Of a DNA stretch of 64,000 nucleotides, positions 55,663 to 64,000 are shown in pieces. The notes under the pieces are model-generated. The model was not told where the DNA came from and searched no databases. It saw nothing but the letters and a program-made list of their open reading frames with translations. The stretch's first letter is position 1. Each line of letters begins with the position of its first letter. The position numbers and the translations under genes were made by a program. Origin of the DNA: Bacteroidaceae bacterium (lineage in GTDB: Bacteria > Bacteroidota > Bacteroidia > Bacteroidales > Bacteroidaceae); the NCBI GenBank assembly GCA_017651245.1, contig JAGCDQ010000016.1:1-64000 (forward strand), given 5' to 3'.

Positions 55663-56096
55663 TGATTCCCATTGGTATAGCATCCGATCATGCCGCTTTT
55701 CCTCTCAAGCAGTTCGTCAAGAGCTACTTGGAGGAGAAGGGCATTGAATATAAGGACTACGGCACCTACACTGAAGACAGTTGCAACTATGCCACATATG
55801 GTCACAAGTTGGCAGAAGGCATCGAAACTGGCGAGGTGGAACGTGGCATCGCCATGTGCGGTTCAGGCGAAGGTATCTCTATGACACTCAACAAGCACCA
55901 GAGCATTCGTGCCGGTCTTGTGTGGCAGTCAGAGATTGCCCATCTTATCCGTGAGCATAACAATGCCAACGTGATTGTCTTTCCCGGTCGTTTTATTAGC
56001 GAAGAGGTATGCCGCCAATGCCTTGACGAGTTCTTCAACACAGAATTTGCTGGAGGTCGTCATCAACAACGTATTGAGGACATTCCTTGTAAATAA
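55662..56096 (+). CDS. rpiB: Ribose-5-phosphate isomerase B
   Basis: A 144-residue RpiB. 'PIGIASDHAAFPLKQFVKSYLEEKGIEYKDYG' is the usual N-terminus, with Asp and His in SDHAA, 'GIAMCGSGEGISMTLNKHQSIRAGL' has the catalytic Cys and phosphate-binding loop, and 'EHNNANVIVFPGRFIS' follows. It converts ribose-5-phosphate and ribulose-5-phosphate. It shares one base with the tkt stop (TAATG), so the two are coupled. The terminator at 56118 closes the operon. Confidence 0.96.
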   Translation: MIPIGIASDHAAFPLKQFVKSYLEEKGIEYKDYGTYTEDSCNYATYGHKLAEGIETGEVERGIAMCGSGEGISMTLNKHQSIRAGLVWQSEIAHLIREHNNANVIVFPGRFISEEVCRQCLDEFFNTEFAGGRHQQRIEDIPCK

Positions 56097-56117
56097 GGGA
56101 AAGACCGACACAAAAGA

Positions 56118-56156
56118 AAAAAAGCACACCTGGCATTTCTCAGATGTGCTTTTTTA
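56118..56156 (+). terminator. Terminator of the arabinose/pentose operon
   Basis: AAAAAGCACA-CTG pairs with CAG-TGTGCTTTTT around a short loop (GCATTTCT region), followed by a T run. Confidence 0.85.
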
Positions 56157-56176
56157 TGCATTCACTACTCCAATAT

Positions 56177-56207
56177 TTGGAAGTTTTAGTTTTTATGTTT
56201 ATCTTTG
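56177..56207 (+). promoter_or_regulatory. Promoter of the CotH-like gene
   Basis: TTTG (TTG 56177-56179) and TATCTTTG (56200-56207) with exactly 20 bases between them. Confidence 0.75.
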
Positions 56208-56232
56208 CAATCACAAAACACCAAGAAGAATC

Positions 56233-57735
56233 ATGATGAAGATGGCATACACGAGCATTCATCAAACACAAATGAACAAATTCACTTTTTTTTTAATGGC
56301 ATTCTCTTGTATAATAGATCTTTCAGCGCAAGAAAGTCAATACGAGGCAATGAAAAGAGAATTGAATGAAAATTCGCTTCCTTTAGTTAATCTTGTTGTG
56401 GACAAAGATTGTATTAACAAAAATGAATATGTTATAGGAGAGATTGAAATAGCAGATTATTTACGGAGAACGGATTCATCCCTCGAATCTGTAAAGTTCC
56501 ATTGCAAATATAAAATACACGGCGCTTCCTCCACGAGATATCAAAAGAAATCGTATGCTGTCAAACTACTTGATGAATCAGGAGAAAACCTAGATGAAAA
56601 CATTTTAGGCATCAGAGAAGAAAACAGTTGGATTCTTGACGCGATGGCTATTGATAGAATTCGAATGAGAAATCGTGTTTGTTTTGATGTGTGGAATGAA
56701 GTGAGTAAGACACCCTACCAAACCGATTTTGAAAACAGAAATGGAACAAAAGGGGAATTTGTAGAAGTTTTCATCAATGGCGATTATCATGGTCTGTATT
56801 GTATGACAGACAAAATAGACAGGAAATTACTCGACCTGAAGAAAATAAAGGTAGAAGATGAAGATATAACGGTTCGAGGATTACTGTATAAAGGCATTAG
56901 TTGGGGAAGCGGCTGTAAACTTCTTTCCTATGAAAAGGCAAATACAAATAATGATACATGGAATGCATGGGAACTCCAATATCCGGATGATTATCCATCC
57001 AAGAAAACATGGCAGCCTCTGATGGATTTAATTGATTTCTGTTCCGGATCGACATCAGATGAAGTGTTCAATCAAAAGTACAAAGAATACTTTTATCCTG
57101 ACAATCTCGCCGAATATGTCATCTTTACGATGGCCTTAAATGTGGGTGATAATGCATACAAGAACACTTTTCTTTCTACCACAAATATCACCAAAGGACA
57201 TCGTTATTTAGTGTCACCTTGGGATATGGACATGTCTTTGGGAGGATATTGGAATGGGGAATATAATGATATGCTTAACAATATGAACCGCTATAATGAC
57301 GTTGCACCGTTCAATAGACTTTTGGTTAATAATGTAGATGGTTTTAACAACTTGGTTTTGGACAAATGGAAAGAATATTATACAACCGTTTTTTCCATCA
57401 AGAGCATTTGTGATAAATTGAATGACTATGCAAACAAGTTTGAGACATCAGGAGCATGGGAACGAGAGGTGAAGAAATGGGACAAGAACCCTGTACCGCT
57501 TAAAAAGTCGTTGAGTGATGAGTTAGAATATGTGCAAGAGTGGTACGTCAGAAATTATACATATCTTTGCCAGCAATTCGGCACTTCTGTTCCCGACCAA
57601 ATTGACAACGTGTTCGCAAAAGACACCCAATTTCATATCTACACACTTGATGGAAAGACTGTTAATTCTTTACAGAAGGGTATGAACATTATTCGCTATT
57701 CTAACGGATCCGTGAAGAAAATTTTCGTTAAATAA
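56233..57735 (+). CDS. Secreted CotH-kinase family protein with sorting-like tail
   Basis: A 500-residue protein starting at 56233 (ATG 56272, MNKFTFFLMAFSCIIDLSAQ, is equally possible and gives a cleaner signal peptide). The CotH kinase domain (about residues 60-420) shows 'YKIHGASSTRYQKKSYAVKL', 'EVFINGDYHGLYCMTDKID' with the Lys region, and 'VSPWDMDMSLGGYWNG' with the Asp pair of the atypical kinase fold. CotH proteins phosphorylate or bind surface proteins in spore formers; here the protein is exported. The end 'FHIYTLDGKTVNSLQKGMNI' and on to 'KKIFVK' resembles type IX-like C-terminal domains. It is monocistronic. Confidence 0.85.
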   Translation: MMKMAYTSIHQTQMNKFTFFLMAFSCIIDLSAQESQYEAMKRELNENSLPLVNLVVDKDCINKNEYVIGEIEIADYLRRTDSSLESVKFHCKYKIHGASSTRYQKKSYAVKLLDESGENLDENILGIREENSWILDAMAIDRIRMRNRVCFDVWNEVSKTPYQTDFENRNGTKGEFVEVFINGDYHGLYCMTDKIDRKLLDLKKIKVEDEDITVRGLLYKGISWGSGCKLLSYEKANTNNDTWNAWELQYPDDYPSKKTWQPLMDLIDFCSGSTSDEVFNQKYKEYFYPDNLAEYVIFTMALNVGDNAYKNTFLSTTNITKGHRYLVSPWDMDMSLGGYWNGEYNDMLNNMNRYNDVAPFNRLLVNNVDGFNNLVLDKWKEYYTTVFSIKSICDKLNDYANKFETSGAWEREVKKWDKNPVPLKKSLSDELEYVQEWYVRNYTYLCQQFGTSVPDQIDNVFAKDTQFHIYTLDGKTVNSLQKGMNIIRYSNGSVKKIFVK

Positions 57736-57798
57736 TAAGACCCACATGGGTGTCTGTTTCGTTTCTATGGACAAAACAACAAAAATTCCCATTTTCCT

Positions 57799-57829
57799 TT
57801 GTGGCATACAGAAAAAATGCGTACCTTTG
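57799..57829 (+). promoter_or_regulatory. Promoter of mutA-mutB
   Basis: TTTG (TTG 57799-57801) and TACCTTTG (57822-57829), exactly 20 bases apart. The leader is about 75 bases; I see no cobalamin riboswitch in it. Confidence 0.75.
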
Positions 57830-57907
57830 TGGACTTTTTCACGTGCGCGTCTGTGTGCATGAGAATTTATGACGTGAAAACACTTACAACACTTTAATTG
57901 ATATTTT

Positions 57908-59758
57908 ATGGCTAACATGAAAGAAAAACTCTTCTCGGAGTTTCAGGCACCTACCACACAGGAGTGGTTGGACAAGATTGAGGTGGACCTCAAGGGTGCG
58001 GACTTCCAGAAGAAGTTGGTTTGGAGAACCAACGAAGGCTTCAACGTACAGCCTTTCTATCGCCGCGAGGATTTGAAAGATCTCAAGGCAGTCGATTCTC
58101 TGCCAGGTGAGTTCCCATTCATCCGTGGCAACAAGAAAGACAACAATCTCTGGTTTGTGCGCCAGGACATCGACGTGGAAGATGCCAAGGCTGCCAATGC
58201 CAAGGCGCTCGACATTCTGAACAAGGGTGTTGACTCGCTCGGTTTCAAGATTTCAGGCAAGAGCATCAGTAAGGAGCTCATTGCCACCCTGCTCGATGGC
58301 ATTCTGCCTCAGTATGTGGAACTGAACTTCAAGACCTGTCAGCGTCATTGTGTGGAATTGGCACAGATTCTGGTGGAGTACTTCAAAGAAAAGAATTATC
58401 CACTCGCAGACCTGAAGGGTAACATCAATTTCGACCCTATCAGCAAGGTGCTCTGCAAAGGCAAGGATGTTTCTTCTGTCCTTGAATGTGCCAAGCCACT
58501 CATTGAAGCATTGGCTGAACTTCCAGGTTACAAGTGCATCAATGTCAACTCTGTAGCCCTGAACAATGCAGGTGCTTACATCTATCAGGAGTTGGGTTAC
58601 GCTTTGGCTTGGGGTGCTGAGTATTTGAACGTTCTCACTGAAGCTGGTGTAGAAGCCACACAAGCTGCAAAGCGCATCAAATTCAACATGGGCGTAAGCG
58701 ACAACTACTTCATGGAGATTGCAAAGTTCCGTGCTGCCCGCATGCTTTGGGCACAGATTGTGAAGCAGTATGAGCCTCAGTGCGACTGCGCTTGCCAGAT
58801 GCATGTATGCGCTTTCACTTCTGAGTACAACCAGACCTTGTTTGACTCTTACGTGAACTTGCTCCGTTCTCAGACAGAAGCTATGTCTGCCGCAATCGCC
58901 AACGTCGATTCTATCGTCGTGATTCCATTCGACAAGCCTTACGAGACTCCAACAGACTTTGCTGAGCGTATCGCCCGAAACCAGCAGTTGTTGTTGAAGG
59001 AAGAGGCACACTTCGACAAGCTCGTCGATGTGGCAGGTGGTTCCTACACCATTGAGCACCTGACAGATGCCATTGCCAAGGAAGGTTGGAAACTCTTCCT
59101 CGAAGTGGAGAACGCAGGTGGATTCTTGGCAGAAACACTCAACGGCAACATCCAGAACGCAGTGAACGCATCCAACGACAAGCGTCATGCTGATGCTGCC
59201 AAGCGTAAGGAATTCATCCTCGGAACCAACCAGTTCCCGAACTTTACAGAAACTTCTGACGGCAAGACTCCAATGGAGTGCTGCTGCAAGTGTGGTCAAG
59301 AACAGGGCGAACTTCCTGCCCTCAACAAGAGCCGCCTGGCTTCTGAGTTTGAAGCCCTTCGCCTTTCCACAGAGAAAGCAGCCAAGCAGCCTATCGCATT
59401 CATGCTCACCATCGGAAACCTCGCTATGCGTCAGGCTCGTGCGCAGTTCTCCTGCAACTTCCTTGCCGCAGCAGGTTACAAGGTCATCGACAATCTCGGC
59501 TTCAAGACGGTGGAGGAAGGCGTTGATGCCGCATTGAAAGCAAATGCTGACATCGTGGTGATTTGTTCTTCTGATGATGAATATGCAGAGTATGCTATCC
59601 CAGCATTCAAGTACCTCAACGGTCGTGCCATGTATGTCGTGGCAGGTGCACCCGCTTGCTCCGAAGACCTCAAGGCTGCAGGCATCGAGAACTTCATCCA
59701 CGTACGTGTTAATCAACTCGAAACGCTCAAAGAGTACAATGCTAAACTCGGAATCTAA
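57908..59758 (+). CDS. mutA: Methylmalonyl-CoA mutase small (beta) subunit
   Basis: A 616-residue subunit of the heterodimeric mutase. It contains a TIM-barrel-like part (about 30-440; '[23 protein letters not shown]' near residue 257) and a C-terminal flavodoxin-like domain (about 480-616), '[33 protein letters not shown]', which lacks the DxHxxG cobalamin motif. So it is structural, not catalytic, as known for MutA. It supports MutB in the interconversion of succinyl-CoA and methylmalonyl-CoA. It lies 2 bases before mutB. Confidence 0.96.
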   Translation: MANMKEKLFSEFQAPTTQEWLDKIEVDLKGADFQKKLVWRTNEGFNVQPFYRREDLKDLKAVDSLPGEFPFIRGNKKDNNLWFVRQDIDVEDAKAANAKALDILNKGVDSLGFKISGKSISKELIATLLDGILPQYVELNFKTCQRHCVELAQILVEYFKEKNYPLADLKGNINFDPISKVLCKGKDVSSVLECAKPLIEALAELPGYKCINVNSVALNNAGAYIYQELGYALAWGAEYLNVLTEAGVEATQAAKRIKFNMGVSDNYFMEIAKFRAARMLWAQIVKQYEPQCDCACQMHVCAFTSEYNQTLFDSYVNLLRSQTEAMSAAIANVDSIVVIPFDKPYETPTDFAERIARNQQLLLKEEAHFDKLVDVAGGSYTIEHLTDAIAKEGWKLFLEVENAGGFLAETLNGNIQNAVNASNDKRHADAAKRKEFILGTNQFPNFTETSDGKTPMECCCKCGQEQGELPALNKSRLASEFEALRLSTEKAAKQPIAFMLTIGNLAMRQARAQFSCNFLAAAGYKVIDNLGFKTVEEGVDAALKANADIVVICSSDDEYAEYAIPAFKYLNGRAMYVVAGAPACSEDLKAAGIENFIHVRVNQLETLKEYNAKLGI

Positions 59759-59760
59759 TT

Positions 59761-61926
59761 ATGGCACGCAAGAATTTTAATGATATAGATATCTATGCTG
59801 GCATTCAGGAGAAGAATGGTCAGCAGTGGCAGAAAGAGAATGGCATCAGTGCGAACTGGCGTACTCCAGAGCAGATTGACATTCAGCCCGTATATACGAA
59901 GGAAGACCTCGAAGGCATGGAGCACCTCGACTTCACAGCAGGTATTCCACCCTATCTCCGTGGTCCTTATTCCATGATGTACCCCTTCCGTCCTTGGACC
60001 ATCCGTCAGTACGCAGGTTTCTCTACAGCAGAAGAATCTAACGCCTTCTATCGTCGTAACCTCGCATCAGGTCAGAAGGGTCTTTCCGTTGCCTTCGACC
60101 TCCCTACTCACCGTGGTTACGACCCCGACAACGCTCGTGTGGTGGGCGACGTAGGTAAGGCAGGTGTATCTATCTGTTCTTTGGAGAACATGAAGGTACT
60201 CTTCGCAGGCATCCCATTGAACAAGATGTCTGTCTCCATGACCATGAATGGCGGTGTGCTCCCCGTACTCGCCTTTTACATCAATGCAGGTTTGGAGCAG
60301 GGTGCGAAGCTCGAAGAGATGGCTGGTACCATCCAGAACGATATCTTGAAGGAGTTCATGGTGCGTAACACCTATATTTACCCACCCGCATTCTCCATGA
60401 AGATTATCGCCGACATCTTCGAATACACTTCTCAGAAGATGCCTAAGTTCAACTCTATTTCCATCTCTGGCTACCACATGCAGGAGGCTGGTGCCACTGC
60501 TGACATTGAGTTGGCTTACACCCTCGCCGACGGTATGGACTACCTCCGCACAGGTGTGAACGCAGGTATCGACGTGGATGCATTTGCACCTCGTCTCTCC
60601 TTCTTCTGGGCCATCGGCATGAACCACTTCATGGAGATTGCCAAGATGCGTGCAGGCCGTCTGTTGTGGGCAAAGATTGTGAAGAGCTTCGGTGCCAAGA
60701 ATCCAAAGTCACTCGCACTTCGTACGCACTCTCAGACTTCTGGTTGGTCACTCACAGAGCAAGACCCATTCAACAACGTGGGTCGTACTTGTATCGAGGC
60801 TATGGCTGCCGTGCTGGGTCACACTCAGTCACTCCACACCAACGCCCTCGATGAGGCAATCGCCCTGCCTACCGACTTCTCTGCTCGTATTGCTCGTAAC
60901 ACCCAGATTTACATCCAGAATGAAACCAAGGTCTGCAAGCAAATTGACCCATGGGCAGGTTCTTACTATGTGGAGACCCTGACCAACGAGTTGGTTCACA
61001 AGGCTTGGGAGCACATTCAGGAGATTGAGAAGTTGGGCGGTATGGCAAAGGCTATCGAGACTGGTCTGCCCAAGATGCGTATTGAGGAAGCAGCAGCACG
61101 TACTCAGGCACGTATCGACTCAGGCACTCAGACCATCGTCGGCACTAACAAGTATCGTCTTGATCACGAAGATCCACTCGATATCCTCGAAGTGGACAAC
61201 ACCGCTGTTCGCTTGCAGCAGGAGGAAGCCCTCAAGGAACTCAAAGCCAACCGCGACGAAGCAGTTTGCAAGGCAGCTCTGGAGGAAATCACCAAGTGTG
61301 TGCAAGAGTTCAAGGATGGCAAGAAGAGCGAGAACAACCTCCTCGACCTCGCCGTCAAGGCAGCAGGTTTGCGTTGTACGCTCGGTGAGATTTCCGACGC
61401 TTGCGAGGCAGTCGTAGGTCGTTATAAAGCAATCATTAGAACCATCAGCAACGTGTATAGTTCAGAATCCAAAGGCGACCAGGCATTCAAGGATGCTTGT
61501 GCTGCCACCGAGAAATTCGCACAGGCAAATGGTCGTCGTCCTCGCATCATGATTGCGAAGATGGGACAGGACGGTCACGACCGTGGTGCCAAAGTAGTGG
61601 CAACAGGTTATGCCGACTGCGGTATGGACGTGGACATGGGGCCTCTCTTCCAGACACCAGCCGAGTCAGCCCGTCAGGCAGTGGAGAACGACGTCGATGT
61701 ATTGGGCGTTTCTTCTCTCGCCGCAGGTCACAAGACCCTTGTGCCCCAGGTTATCGAAGAGTTGAAGAAGCTGGGACGTGAAGACATCCTCGTCATTGCC
61801 GGCGGTGTCATCCCTGCACAGGACTACGACTTCCTTTACAAGGCAGGTGTGGCAGCCATCTTCGGTCCTGGTACCAATGTGGCGAAGGCATGTTGTGAGA
61901 TCATGAACATCTTGAACGAAGAATAA
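59761..61926 (+). CDS. mutB: Methylmalonyl-CoA mutase large (alpha) subunit
   Basis: A 721-residue catalytic subunit. The TIM barrel holds '[36 protein letters not shown]' near residues 60-95 and '[25 protein letters not shown]'. The C-terminal cobalamin-binding domain has '[20 protein letters not shown]' with the axial His606, followed by '[15 protein letters not shown]'. It needs adenosylcobalamin. In Bacteroidales the enzyme works in propionate formation from succinate. The epimerase and MeaB chaperone are not in this window. Stop and sod start are 12 bases apart. Confidence 0.97.
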   Translation: MARKNFNDIDIYAGIQEKNGQQWQKENGISANWRTPEQIDIQPVYTKEDLEGMEHLDFTAGIPPYLRGPYSMMYPFRPWTIRQYAGFSTAEESNAFYRRNLASGQKGLSVAFDLPTHRGYDPDNARVVGDVGKAGVSICSLENMKVLFAGIPLNKMSVSMTMNGGVLPVLAFYINAGLEQGAKLEEMAGTIQNDILKEFMVRNTYIYPPAFSMKIIADIFEYTSQKMPKFNSISISGYHMQEAGATADIELAYTLADGMDYLRTGVNAGIDVDAFAPRLSFFWAIGMNHFMEIAKMRAGRLLWAKIVKSFGAKNPKSLALRTHSQTSGWSLTEQDPFNNVGRTCIEAMAAVLGHTQSLHTNALDEAIALPTDFSARIARNTQIYIQNETKVCKQIDPWAGSYYVETLTNELVHKAWEHIQEIEKLGGMAKAIETGLPKMRIEEAAARTQARIDSGTQTIVGTNKYRLDHEDPLDILEVDNTAVRLQQEEALKELKANRDEAVCKAALEEITKCVQEFKDGKKSENNLLDLAVKAAGLRCTLGEISDACEAVVGRYKAIIRTISNVYSSESKGDQAFKDACAATEKFAQANGRRPRIMIAKMGQDGHDRGAKVVATGYADCGMDVDMGPLFQTPAESARQAVENDVDVLGVSSLAAGHKTLVPQVIEELKKLGREDILVIAGGVIPAQDYDFLYKAGVAAIFGPGTNVAKACCEIMNILNEE

Positions 61927-61938
61927 AACAAACAAGTT

Positions 61939-62535
61939 ATGGAAAAGTTCACTTTGATGGCTCTGCCCTATGCAATGGATGCATTGGAGCCAGTAATCAG
62001 CAAACAGACGTTGGAATTTCACCACGGCAAGCATCTGGCTGCCTATGTGAATAATCTGAATGGTCTGTTGGAAGGGAGCGGCTTTGAAGAGTCGACCCTT
62101 GAGGAGATTGTCTGCCAATCAGCAGGAGGTGTCTTGAACAATGCAGGACAGATTCTGAACCACGAATTGTACTTCGGACAGTTCTGCGGAAAGCCTGCAA
62201 AGACAGCACCAACGGGTCCATTGGCTGAAGCCATCACAAGGGACTTTGGTTCGTTCGAGGCATTCAAGGAGGAGTTTCAGAAGAAGGGTGCCACCCTTTT
62301 CGGAAGCGGATGGGTTTGGTTGTCAGCCGACAGGGCAGGAACGCTCTGCATCACACAAGAGCCAAATGCCGCCAACCCCGTTCAGAAGGGCCTGACTCCC
62401 CTACTCACTTTCGATGTATGGGAACATGCCTACTACCTCGATTTCCAGAATCGTCGTCCCGACCACCTCTCTGCACTTTGGTCCATCATTGACTGGGATG
62501 TTGTGGAACTGCGATATGGAAAGGCAAGAATGTAA
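61939..62535 (+). CDS. sodB: Superoxide dismutase, Fe/Mn type
   Basis: A 198-residue SOD. Metal ligands are His28 (FHHGKH), His75 (LNHELYF), Asp159 and His163 (DVWEHAYYLDFQNRR). 'LFGSGWVWLSAD' near residue 120 holds the conserved active-site Trp. The overall sequence is like the cambialistic SOD of Bacteroides, which accepts iron or manganese. It is only 12 bases after mutB, so it may share that transcript; a terminator follows. Confidence 0.95.
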   Translation: MEKFTLMALPYAMDALEPVISKQTLEFHHGKHLAAYVNNLNGLLEGSGFEESTLEEIVCQSAGGVLNNAGQILNHELYFGQFCGKPAKTAPTGPLAEAITRDFGSFEAFKEEFQKKGATLFGSGWVWLSADRAGTLCITQEPNAANPVQKGLTPLLTFDVWEHAYYLDFQNRRPDHLSALWSIIDWDVVELRYGKARM

Positions 62536-62554
62536 GACGTTTTATCATCATAAG

Positions 62555-62592
62555 ATGAGCCCAGCACGATCATTCGTGTTGGGCTCATTTTA
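62555..62592. terminator. Bidirectional terminator after sodB
   Basis: ATGAGCCCA-CACG pairs with CGTG-TGGGCTCAT in a 14-bp stem (one G-T) around a 6-base loop, followed by TTTTA. It also suits the convergent gene on the other strand. Confidence 0.85.
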
Positions 62593-62610
62593 TATGGTTC
62601 CGTGATGGGA

Positions 62611-64000
62611 TTATTTCCCGGTCTCCTTCGCCTTCAGTTTCTCCGCCTCCTTCTGATACTCCTTCTTCGCATTCGTCATCAGTTTCTGGAACTCGGCATC
62701 ATTGTGCAGATGAGCCAACGTGTAGGCAGCCACCAAACGTGCGTCCTGCACATCGCTGGCATAATGGAAGCCTAAGATGGTGCGGCTTCGTCCATACTCA
62801 TAACCTCGTTCCAGCAGGGCGTTCTGACAATTCGGCATCACCTCCACCAACGCGAGAGCGATACCCCATCCCAAGACGGCGTGGGTCGATGGATAACTGG
62901 ATGTGTCCTCATGAGGTCCATCTTCTTCAGGGAGCGCGGTGCTCTCATTCATTTGCACATAAGGACGTTTACGGAAACCTACCGCCTTGAGCTTTTTAGA
63001 AGAATTATAAAGCCCATCGTATGTTTTCCGCACCAACGCAGCAATGGCTGGAGTTTCCTTCTCGCCCAGGGTCATACCCGCACAAGGCGTGTAGCATTTG
63101 AGGAAATCCACCACCTCACAAGGCGCATCCGCCAAAGCCTGCTCGCCACGGCTCGTGCCACGTTCTCCCTTCACCAGCCAATAGGTGATGATGTCGCCAT
63201 AGAACCGGACGGATGCCGTGTCGGCTGGCGCATTGAGAATTCGCTCACCCTTCGGAAGGTCCAATTCCTGTTTCTTCGACTTGATTCCCTTGAGGCGTCG
63301 GTATTCCTCACGAGCCAGTTCCAGGTCCTCCTGATATTCGGGCAATCCATGCATCCTCGCCACGGCAGCCGATGCTGCGAGGCGACCTGCATCCACGTCA
63401 CTCTGCCAGTGCGCACCCACAATCACGCGGCTCTCGCCATACTCATAGCCACGTCGCAGGAGCGTGTCCTGCAGTTCGGGCGCCACCTCCACCATTGCCA
63501 AGGCAGTGCCCCAGCCAAAGGCGGTGTGTCCAGAGGGATAGGAACCATTGCGACGCAAGTCCGTCTCGTCGTCGAACTCGCTCGACACGTGTTCGTTCAT
63601 GCGGGCAAAGGGACGCACACGCATGTACCTCCGCTTCGCCATGCCCGTGGCTTGGTTGCAGGTCTCGCCCACCCGCTTGATGAAGCGGTAGATTTCGGGC
63701 GTCTTTTCCTTGCTGATGGTCACGCCCATCGCCTCGGTGAGCACCGTCGCCAGGCGCTTCGCCCCATAGAGCGACTCCCAGCTTGCCTGCTCACCGCGCG
63801 GCGTGTTCCTCACCGACTTTCCCCACATGAACTGCTGGAAGTCGTCAACAAACAGCACGCTGGCGGTGTCGGGTGGCGCGGGCAGATACACACATGGGTT
63901 GGGCAGTTGGAACAGGTTCAGATACGGAGAGTCCTTCTTCTCCTCCTTCGTCTGGGCGTCCAGACTCACGATGCCGCAAAAGAACAGGATGGCGGCGAGC
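62611..64000 (-). CDS. Secreted tandem PAP2 (class A-like acid phosphatase) protein, right edge partial
   Basis: The reading frame is open to the window edge. The apparent start GTG at 63969 is not real, because codons upstream read LAAILFFCGIVSLDAQ, the hydrophobic core and cleavage site of a signal peptide, so the true start lies outside. The mature protein carries two PAP2 phosphatase domains. Domain 1: KRRYMRVRP, SYPSGHTAFGW and SRVIVGAHWQSD. Domain 2: KAVGFRKRP, SYPSTHAVLGW and SRTILGFHYASD. All three motifs (K-x6-RP, PSGH, SR-x5-H-x3-D) are complete in domain 1; in domain 2 PSGH has become PSTH. Non-specific acid phosphatases of this fold act in the periplasm. Confidence 0.88.
   Translation of the reverse strand, partial: LAAILFFCGIVSLDAQTKEEKKDSPYLNLFQLPNPCVYLPAPPDTASVLFVDDFQQFMWGKSVRNTPRGEQASWESLYGAKRLATVLTEAMGVTISKEKTPEIYRFIKRVGETCNQATGMAKRRYMRVRPFARMNEHVSSEFDDETDLRRNGSYPSGHTAFGWGTALAMVEVAPELQDTLLRRGYEYGESRVIVGAHWQSDVDAGRLAASAAVARMHGLPEYQEDLELAREEYRRLKGIKSKKQELDLPKGERILNAPADTASVRFYGDIITYWLVKGERGTSRGEQALADAPCEVVDFLKCYTPCAGMTLGEKETPAIAALVRKTYDGLYNSSKKLKAVGFRKRPYVQMNESTALPEEDGPHEDTSSYPSTHAVLGWGIALALVEVMPNCQNALLERGYEYGRSRTILGFHYASDVQDARLVAAYTLAHLHNDAEFQKLMTNAKKEYQKEAEKLKAKETGK

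Noticed and set aside
57738..57760. Hairpin AGACCCACATGGGTGTCT as terminator of the CotH-like gene
   Set aside because: Only about five pairs form around a bulge, and no T run follows closely.
57830..57907. Cobalamin riboswitch before mutA
   Set aside because: The leader is only about 75 bases and has no B12-box-like core or extended structure.
58253..59716. Minus-strand open frame of 487 codons antisense to mutA
   Set aside because: mutA on the plus strand is unmistakable; the antisense translation is Cys/His-rich without a recognisable family.
63967..63969. GTG as the true start of the PAP2 gene
   Set aside because: Codons upstream to the window edge encode a signal peptide core, so the gene starts outside the window.

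Overview
The window looks like chromosomal DNA of a gut or oral Bacteroidota, most likely a Prevotella-like member of the order Bacteroidales. The grounds are: a SusC-style TonB receptor ending in Phe; promoters of the Bacteroidota form (TTG, 20 bases, TAnnTTTG) at eight places; a split glycine decarboxylase P-protein; the arabinose cluster order galM, symporter, NUDIX-type araR, araD, araA, araB, tkt known from Bacteroides; methylmalonyl-CoA mutase encoded as mutA-mutB; a GGGtGRT protein; and secreted proteins with C-terminal tails like those of type IX secretion substrates. No rRNA, insertion sequence, phage or CRISPR array was found. One tRNA (Val, anticodon CAC) is present.

Layout. 1-1.9 kb: tail of a probable acetyltransferase, a VOC protein, a decayed YjdF/DUF2992 remnant, a GyrI-like protein and an iron-sulfur flavoprotein. 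2-5.9 kb: a PNPOx-fold protein and a TonB receptor divergent from a membrane LytTR regulator. 5.9-14.2 kb (minus strand): a two-domain esterase, then the glycine cleavage cluster, transcribed small secreted protein, lipoate ligase, gcvT, gcvH, gcvPA, gcvPB, lpd. 14.5-18.6 kb: a Sel1 protein, a PHP phosphatase, tRNA-Val, two tandem Gly/Gln-rich secreted paralogues, a flavin reductase and a periplasmic metallo-hydrolase. 18.7-21.3 kb (minus): a lipoprotein and the NifU-like/GGGtGRT pair. 21.5-32.4 kb (plus): two large membrane paralogues (DUF6057-like) flanking a lipoprotein beta-propeller with a haem-c motif, then a DPP4-like peptidase, MATE exporter, truA, TfoX-like protein and EamA transporter. 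32.6-36.5 kb: DUF2975 protein, small membrane protein, HTH regulator, CPBP protease and SppA. 36.8-44.6 kb (minus): a repeat-rich secreted protein, GH2 beta-galactosidase, rlmH and a Rel-type (p)ppGpp synthetase. 44.6-56.1 kb: orphan aguB-like amidase and the arabinose/pentose-phosphate operon. 56.2-64 kb: CotH-like protein, mutA-mutB, Fe/Mn superoxide dismutase and a tandem PAP2 phosphatase running off the right edge.

How they fit together: the gcv cluster provides glycine catabolism together with lipoylation of its H-protein; the ara cluster takes arabinose from uptake and mutarotation to xylulose-5-phosphate and into the pentose phosphate pathway; mutAB serves succinate/propionate interconversion and needs cobalamin.

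The most unusual signals are a family of degenerate 7-bp tandem arrays that sit directly against start codons in several operon junctions and also lie inside the coding sequences of gcvPA and truA, the DUF6057-haem lipoprotein-DUF6057 trio, an array of nine 11-bp repeats after sppA, and a Rel protein whose hydrolase active site appears lost.
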